Source: Callipepla californica brunnescens
Taxonomy: Eukaryota; Chordata; Aves; Galliformes; Odontophoridae
DNA: 64,000 nucleotides
Direction: 5' to 3'
NCBI GenBank assembly: GCA_023055505.1
Contig: JALIRH010000147.1
Span: forward strand, 310,001 to 374,000
The translations under genes and the position numbers were made by a program. This document shows, one piece after another, positions 57,236 through 64,000 of this stretch (its first letter is position 1; each line of letters starts with the position of its first letter). The notes below the pieces were generated by a model that saw only the letters and a list, made by a program, of their open reading frames with translations, had not been told where the DNA came from and searched no databases.

Positions 57236-60200
57236 GTGTTGGAATAGGACCGATGCCGGCTGATTAGAGAAGGCGCTATTGAGTGCACGGCAGCCGGCTG
57301 ACTGGCGTCTTTCTTCAGCGGCAAAAGCAGCAGGAGCCGCGACTGGTGCGATTGAATGGGAATCCGCGGCTAAGCGCGGTTCGAGCATCAAACTCTTGGC
57401 CGCTTTTTCTCTGCTTCTTAAAGGGGGCTATTCCGATGCTCCGGTGACAAGGTTTTCTGGGGAACCCTTAGAAGCGGTGGAATCACACACGCCTTTGGGA
57501 GAGGAATTATCTTTCCGTACTTAACGCCGCTCCATTGCTTCCATAGTTCTGAAAAACATCCCTTTTTGAGAGAGAATGAGAAAGATCCGCGGGTATTGTA
57601 AGAAAATTGAAGTGAATGTGTTAGATTGAGGAAGTAAAAAGGATAAGAGCACTGGTCAGAGAAAAGAATGAAAACGTGCTCGCAGATGAATGAACGATGC
57701 AGACATACGTTGCATTCAGTAGCAGAGCAGAATGAGAATCAAAACTTTCCTTCCCATTAACACTGGGATCCAGCACACATTCTCTTCCAACTCCAGAAAC
57801 CGAGTCACTTTCACGTGTAAACCGCGAATTGTTGGAATAGGACCGCTACCGGCTGATTTTTGAAAAGCCGCGATTCAGTGCACTGCTGCCGCCTGACTGG
57901 CGTCTTTCTTCAGCGGCAAAAGCAGCAGTAGCCGCGATTGATGCGATTCGAGCCTGAGACGCGGTTCTTCGCAGTTCGAACATTAACACGCTGCCGGTTT
58001 GCTGTGTTTGTTAAAAGTGGCTTTTGCAACGCTCCGCTGACAGTGTTTTTGGGGAACACTTAGAAGTGGTGGAATCAAACATACATTTGGTAGAAGAAAA
58101 AGTTTAACGTACTTAACGCTACTATTTGACTTTTTAGCTCTGAATACCATACCGTTCCAAAAGGAAAAGGGAATGAATTGTTTGTTTGGCAAGAAAAACT
58201 TGTGTGACGATATTAACTAGAGGTAGGAAAAGGAATAACAAGACTGGTCAGAGAAAGGAATGAAAACGTGCTCGTAGATGAATGAACGATGCAGACATAC
58301 GTTGCATTCAGTAGTAGAGCAGAATGAGAATCAAAACTTTCCCTCTCACTGACACTGGGATCCAGCATCCATTCACTTACAACACCAGAATTGGAGTCAC
58401 TTTCAGGTTTCAACCGCAATTTGTTGGAATAGAACCGCTACCGGCTGATTACTGAAGACGCAATTCAGTGCACGTCGTTCAACTGACTGGCTTCTTTCTT
58501 CAGCGGCAAAAGCAGCAGGAGCCGCGATTGATGCGATTCGAACATGATTCACGGTTTTCCGCGGTTCGAACATTAGCTCGCTACCGGTTTGCTATGTTTG
58601 TAAAAGGTAGCATTTGCAATGCTCAGATGACAGTGTTTCTGGGGAACACTTATAAGCGGTGGAATCACACATCCATTTGGTAGAGGAAACAGCTTTCCTT
58701 AATAAACGTTTCTCTTTTGCTTCTTTATCTCTGAATACCATACTTTTGCAAAAGAGAATCGAAAGATACTTGTGTTCGACAAGAAAAAGTTTTTCCATGT
58801 ATTAACTAGAAGTACGAAAAAGAATAACAACACTGGTCAGAGTAAAGAATGAAAACGTGCTCGTAGATGAATGAATGATGCAGACATACGTTGCATTCAG
58901 TAGTAGAGCAGAATGAGAATTAAAACTTTCCCTCCCACTAACATTGGGATGCAGCATACATACACATACAACTCCTGAAACCGAGTCACTTTCACGTGTA
59001 AACCGCGATTTGTTGGAGAAGAACCGCTACCGGCTGATTACTGAAGCCGCGATTCCGTGCACTTTTACCGGCTGACTGGCGTCTTTCTTCAGCGGCAAAA
59101 GCAGCAGGAGCCGCGACTGGTGCGATTGAATCGGAATCCGCGGCTAAGCGCGGTTCGAGCATCAAATTCTCTGCCGCTTCTAAAGGGGGCTATTCCGATG
59201 CTCCGGTGACAAGGTTTTCTGGGGAACCCTTAGAAGCGGTGGAATCACACACGCCTTTGGGAGAGGAACCAGCTTTCCGTACTTAACGTCTCTCCATTGC
59301 TTTCATAGTTCTGAAAAACATACCTTTTTGAGAGAGAATGAGAAAGATCCGCCGGTATTGTAAGAAAATTGAAATGAATGTGTTTGATTAAGGAAGTAAA
59401 ACGGATAACAGCACTGGTCAGAGAAAAGAATGAAAACGTGCTCGCAGATGAATGAACGATTCAGACGTACGTTGCATACAGTAACAGAGCAGAATAAGAA
59501 TTAAAACTTTCACTCCTATTAAAACTGGGATCCAGCACACATTCTCTTCCAACTCCTGAAACCGAGTCACTTTCACGTGTAAACCGCGAATTGTTGGAGA
59601 AGAACCGCTACCGGCTGATTTTTGAAAAGCCGCGATTCAGTGCACTGCTGCCGTCTGACTGGCGTCTTTCTTCAGCGGCAAAAGCAGCAGTAGCCGCGAT
59701 TGATGAGATTCGAGCGGAATCCGAGGTTCTGAGCGGTTCGAATATTAACACTCTGCCGGTTTGCTCTGCTTGTTAAAGAAGGCTTTTGCAAAGCTCCGAT
59801 GATAGTGTTTTTGGGGAACACTTAGAAGAGGTGGAATCAAACATACATTTGGTAGAAGAAAAAGTTTAACGTACTTAACGCTACTATTTGACTTTTTAGC
59901 TCTGAATACCATACCGTTCCAAAAGAAAAAGGGAATGAATTGTTTGTTTGGCAAGAAAAACTTGTGTGACGATATTAAAAAGAGGTAGGAAAAGGAATAA
60001 CAAGACTGGTCAGAGAAAAGAATGAAAACGTGCTCGTAGATGAATGAATGATGCAGACATACGTTGCATTCAGTAGCAGAGCAGAATGAGAATCAAAACT
60101 TTCCCTCCCACTAACATTGGGATGCAACATACATACACTTACAACTCCTGAAACGGAGTCACTTTCACGTGTAAACCGCGATTTGTTGGAGAAGAACCGC

Positions 60201-63200
60201 TACCGGCTGATTACTGAAGCCGCGATTCAGTGCACTTTTACCGGCTGACTGGCGTCTTTCTTCAGCGGCAAAAGCAGCAGGAGCCGCGACTGGTGCGATT
60301 GAATCGGAATCCGCGGCTAAGCGCGGTTCGAGCATCAAACTCTCGGCCGCTTTGCTCTGCTTCTAAAGGGGGCTATTCCGATGCTCCGGTGACAAGGTTT
60401 TCTGGGGAACCCTTAGAAGCGGTGGAATCACACACGCCTTTGGGAGAGGAACCAGCTTTCCGTACTTAACGCCATAGTTCTGAAAAACATCCCTTTTTGA
60501 GAGAGAATGAGAAAGATCCGCGGGTATTGTAAGAAAATTGAAGTGAATGTGTTAGATTGAGGAAGTAAAAAGGACAACAGCACTGGTCAGAGAAAAGAAG
60601 GGAAACGTGCTCGCAGATGAATGAACGATGCAGACATACGTTGCATTCAGTAGCAGAGCAGAATGAGAATCAAAACTTTCCTTCCCATTAACACTGGGAT
60701 CCAGCATACATTCACTTCCAACTCCTGAAACCGAGTCACTTTCACATGTAAAACGCGATTTGTTGGAATAGGACCGCTACCGGCTGATTTTTGAAAAGCC
60801 GCGATTCAGTGCACTGCTGCCGCCTGACTGGCGTCTTTCTTCAGCGGCAAAAGCAGCAGTAGCCGCGATTGATGCGATTCGAGCCTGAGACGCGGTTCTT
60901 CGCAGTTCGAACATTAACACTCTGCCGGTTTGCTATGTTTGTTAAAAGTGGCTTTTGCAACGCTCCGCTGACAGTGTTTTTGGGGAACACTTAGAAGTGG
61001 TGAATCAAACATACATTTGGTAGAAGAAACAGCTTGACGTACTTAACGCTACTATTGGACTTTTTAGCGCTGAATACCATACCGTTCCAAAAGAAAAAGG
61101 GAATGAATTGTTTGTTTGGCAAGTAAAAACTTGTGTGACGATATTAACTAGAGGTAGGAAAAGGAATAACAAGACTGGTCAGAGAAAAGAATGAAAACGT
61201 GCTCGTAGATGAATGAATGATGCAGACATACGTTGTATTCAGTAGTAGAGCAGAATGAGAATCAAAACTTTCCCTCTCACTAACACTGGGATCCAGCATC
61301 CATTCACTTACAACACCAGAATTGGAGTCACTTTCAGGTTTCAACCGCGATTTGTTGGAATAGAAACGCTGCCGGCTGATTACTGAAGACGCAATTCAGT
61401 GCACGTCTTTCAACTGACTGGCGTCTTTCTTCAGCGGCAAAAGCAGCAGGAGCCGCGATTGATGCGATTCGAACATGATTCACGGTTTTCCGCGGTTCGA
61501 ACATTAGGACGCTACCGGTTTGCTATGTTTGTTAAAGGGAGCTTTTGCAATGCTCAGATGACAGTGTTTTTGGGGAACATACAGAAGCGGTGCAACCACA
61601 CAATGCAATTAGTAGAAGAAACAGCTTTCCGTAATAAACTTTTCTCTTTTGCTTCTTTATCTCTGAATACCGTACTTTTGCAAAAGAGAATCGAAAGATA
61701 CTTGTGTTCGACAAGAAAAAGTTTTTCCATGTATTAACTAGAAGTACGAAAAGAATAACAACACTGGTCAGAGTAAAGAATGAAAACGTGCTCGTAGATG
61801 AATGAATGATGCAGACATACGTTGCATTCAGTAGTAGAGCAGAATGAGAATTAAAACTTTCCCTCCCACTAACATTGGGATGCAGCATACATACACATAC
61901 AACTCCTGAAACCGAGTCACTTTCAGGTTTCAACCGCGATTTGTTGGAATAGAACCGCTACCGGCTGATTACTGAAGCCGCGATTCCGTGCACTTTTACC
62001 GGCTGACTAGCGTCTTTCTTCAGCGGCAAAAGCAGCAGGAGCCGCGACTGGTGCGATTGAATCGGAATCCGCGGCTAAGCACGGTTCGAGCATCAAATTC
62101 TCTGCCGCCTTTTCTCTGCTTCTAAAGGGGGCTATTCCGATGCTCCGGTGACAAGGTTTTTTGGGGAACCCTTAAAAGCGGTGGAATCACACACGCCTTT
62201 GGGAGAGGAATTATCTTTCCGTACTTAACGTCTGTCCATTGCTTCCATAGTTCTGAAAAACATACCTTTTTGAGAGAGAATGAGAAAGATCCGCCGGTAT
62301 TGTAAGAAAATTCAAGTGAGTGTATTAGATTAAGGAAGTAAAAAGGATAACAGCACTGGTCAGAGAAAAGAATGAAAACGTGCTCGCAGATGAATGAACG
62401 ATTCAGACGTACGTTGCATACAGTAACAGAGCAGAATAAGAATTAAAACTTTCACTCCTATTAAAACTGGGATCCAGCACACATTCTCTTCCAACTCCTG
62501 AAACCGAGTCACTTTCACGTGTAAACCGCGAATTGTTGGAGAAGAACCGCTACCGGCTGATTTTTGAAAAGCCGCGATTCAGTGCACTGCTGCCGCCTGA
62601 CTGGCGTATTTCTTCAGCGGCAAAAGCAGCAGTAGCCGCGATTGATGCGATTCGAGCCTGAGACGCGGTTCTTCGCGGTTCGAACATTAACACGCTGCCG
62701 GTTTGCTATGTTTGTTAAAAGTGGCTTTTGCAACGCTCCACTGACAGTGTTTTTGGGGAACACTTCGAAGAGGTGGAATCAAACATACATTTGGTAGAAG
62801 AAAAAGTTTAACGTACTTAACGCTACTATTTGACTTTTTAGCTCTGAATACCATACCGTTCCAAAAGAAAAAGGGAATGAATTGTTTGTTTGGCAAGAAA
62901 AACTTGTGTGACGATATTAAAAAGAGGTAGGAAAAGGAATAACAAGACTGGTCAGAGAAAGGAATGAAAACGTGCTCGTAGATGAATGAACGATGCAGAC
63001 GTACGTTGCATTCAGTAGTAGAGCAGAATGAGAATCAAAACTTTCCCTCCCACTAACATTGGGATGCAGCATACATACACTTACAAATCCTGAAACGGAG
63101 TCACTTTCACGTGTAAACCGCGATTTGTTGGAGAAGAACCGCTACCGGCTGATTACTGAAGCCGCGATTCAGTGCACTTTTACCGGCTGACTGGCGTCTT

Positions 63201-64000
63201 TCTTCAGCGGCAAAAGCAGCAGGAGCCGCGATTGATGCGAGTGAATGGGAATCCGCGGCTAAGCGCGGTTCGAGCATCAAACTCTCGGCCGCTTTGCACT
63301 GCTTCTTAAAGGGGGCTATTCCGATGCTCCGGTGACAAGGTTTTCTGGGGAACCCTTAGAAGCGCTGGAATCACACACGCCTTTGGGAGAGGAACCAGCT
63401 TTCCGTACTTAACGCCTCTCCATTGCTTCCATAGTTCTGAAAAACATACCTTTTTGAGAGAGAATGAGAAAGATCCGCGGGTATTGTAAGAAAATTGAAG
63501 TGAATGTGTTAGATTGAGGAAGTAAAACGGAAACAGCACTGGTCAGAGAAAAGAAGGGAAACGTGCTCGCAGATGAATGAACGATGCAGACATACGTTGC
63601 ATTCAGTAGCAGAGCAGAATGAGAATCAAAACTTTCCTTCCCATTAAAACTGGGATCCAGCATACATTCACTTCCAACTTCTGAAACCGAGTAACTTTCA
63701 CGTGTAAACCGCGAATTGTTGGAGAAGAACCGCTACCGGCTGATTTTTGAAAAGCCGCGATTCAGTGCACTGCTGCCGCCTGACTGGCGTCTTTCTTCAG
63801 CGGCAAAAGCAGCAGTAGCCGCGATTGATGAGATTCGATCGGAATCCGAGGTTCTGAGCGGTTCGAATATTAACACTCTACCGGTTTGCTCTGCTTGTTA
63901 AAGAAGGCTTTTGCAGAGCTCCGATGATAGTGTTTTTGGGGAACACTTAGAAGAGGTGGAATCAAACATACATTTGGTAGAAGAAAAAGTTTAACGTACT
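57236..64000. repeat. ~590-bp satellite, at least 11.5 units, with five-unit higher-order order
   Basis: Unit starts (TTGTTGGA) are at 57236, 57829, 58421, 59010, 59591, 60183, 60760, 61352, 61941, 62533, 63125 and 63716; spacing is 577-593 bp. Units fall into three types by internal words: A (CTTTGGGAGAGGAA, ACTGGTGCGATTG), B (TTTTGAAAAGCCGCG, TTGACTTTTTAGC) and C (GAAGACGCAATTCAGTGCAC, GATTCACGGTTTTCC). The order is A B C A B A B C A B A B, a period of five units (2947 and 2942 bp). It runs off the window end. Short minus-strand open frames recur in B and C units but lack other coding signs. I do not recognise the satellite. Confidence 0.92.

Noticed and set aside
57983..62896. Recurring 69-codon minus-strand frame in the satellite B units
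   Set aside because: It recurs because the units are copies; it is broken in the 60760 unit and has no start context, domain or composition typical of a protein.
57236..64000. CENP-B box in the 590-bp satellite
   Set aside because: No match to the TTCGnnnnAnnCGGG core was seen in the units checked by eye.

Overview
The window reads as subtelomeric or heterochromatic DNA of a bird, most likely a galliform. Evidence: a CR1-type LINE, endogenous retroviruses (ERVs) of more than one class, telomere-like arrays, and G-rich minisatellites around GC-rich exons, as is typical of avian microchromosomes. There are no bacterial features, rRNAs or tRNAs. Almost everything is repeat. Most long open frames are by-products of tandem repeats whose period is not a multiple of three.

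Layout. 1-2075: degenerate CCCTAA repeats, turning at about 2.07 kb into TTAGGG orientation (to 3562). 3563-7930: 5'-truncated, broken class II-like ERV with a 3' LTR. 7931-9930: 10-bp minisatellite (GGGTC...) carrying four copies of a non-repeat block with a CTCF-like motif. 9.93-12.27 kb: CpG-rich promoter-like DNA, two possible exons of an unidentified minus-strand gene, and minus-strand coding sequence that I recognise as the C-terminus of SGF29, with partial exon duplications. 12.27-24.0 kb: a second, long CCCTAA-type array interrupted by a solo LTR. 24.0-29.7 kb: an 8-bp array (AATGTCAG/AATGTCAC) interrupted by two insertions with 5-bp target duplications. 29.7-40.2 kb: an 11-bp G-rich array (GGGGCAGCTAT) split by a CpG island at 33.7-34.5 kb that holds the first coding exon of SGF29 (minus strand).

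40.2-44.6 kb: minus-strand ERV with a tRNA-Lys-type primer site, gag, protease, RT and a membrane-protein-like leader ORF, joined to a CR1 fragment. 45.3-48.0 kb: four plus-strand exons of an XPO1 (exportin-1/CRM1)-like gene with introns, in-frame splice phases and intact splice sites, cut off on both sides by repeats. 48.74-50.14 kb: TTAGGG-type repeats. 50.14-55.62 kb: decayed class I-like ERV with a tRNA-His primer site. 55.8-57.2 kb: more TTAGGG-type repeats. 57.24-64.0 kb: a satellite of about 590 bp per unit with an A-B-C-A-B five-unit higher-order order.

Only SGF29 and XPO1 are recognisable host genes, and neither is complete. The first and last coding parts of SGF29 lie 22 kb apart in the same orientation with only repeats between them, so either its middle exons were lost or moved, or the assembly joins arrays wrongly. 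The ERVs and solo LTRs sit mostly inside the arrays. One solo LTR has its empty pre-insertion site preserved in a paralogous repeat elsewhere in the window.
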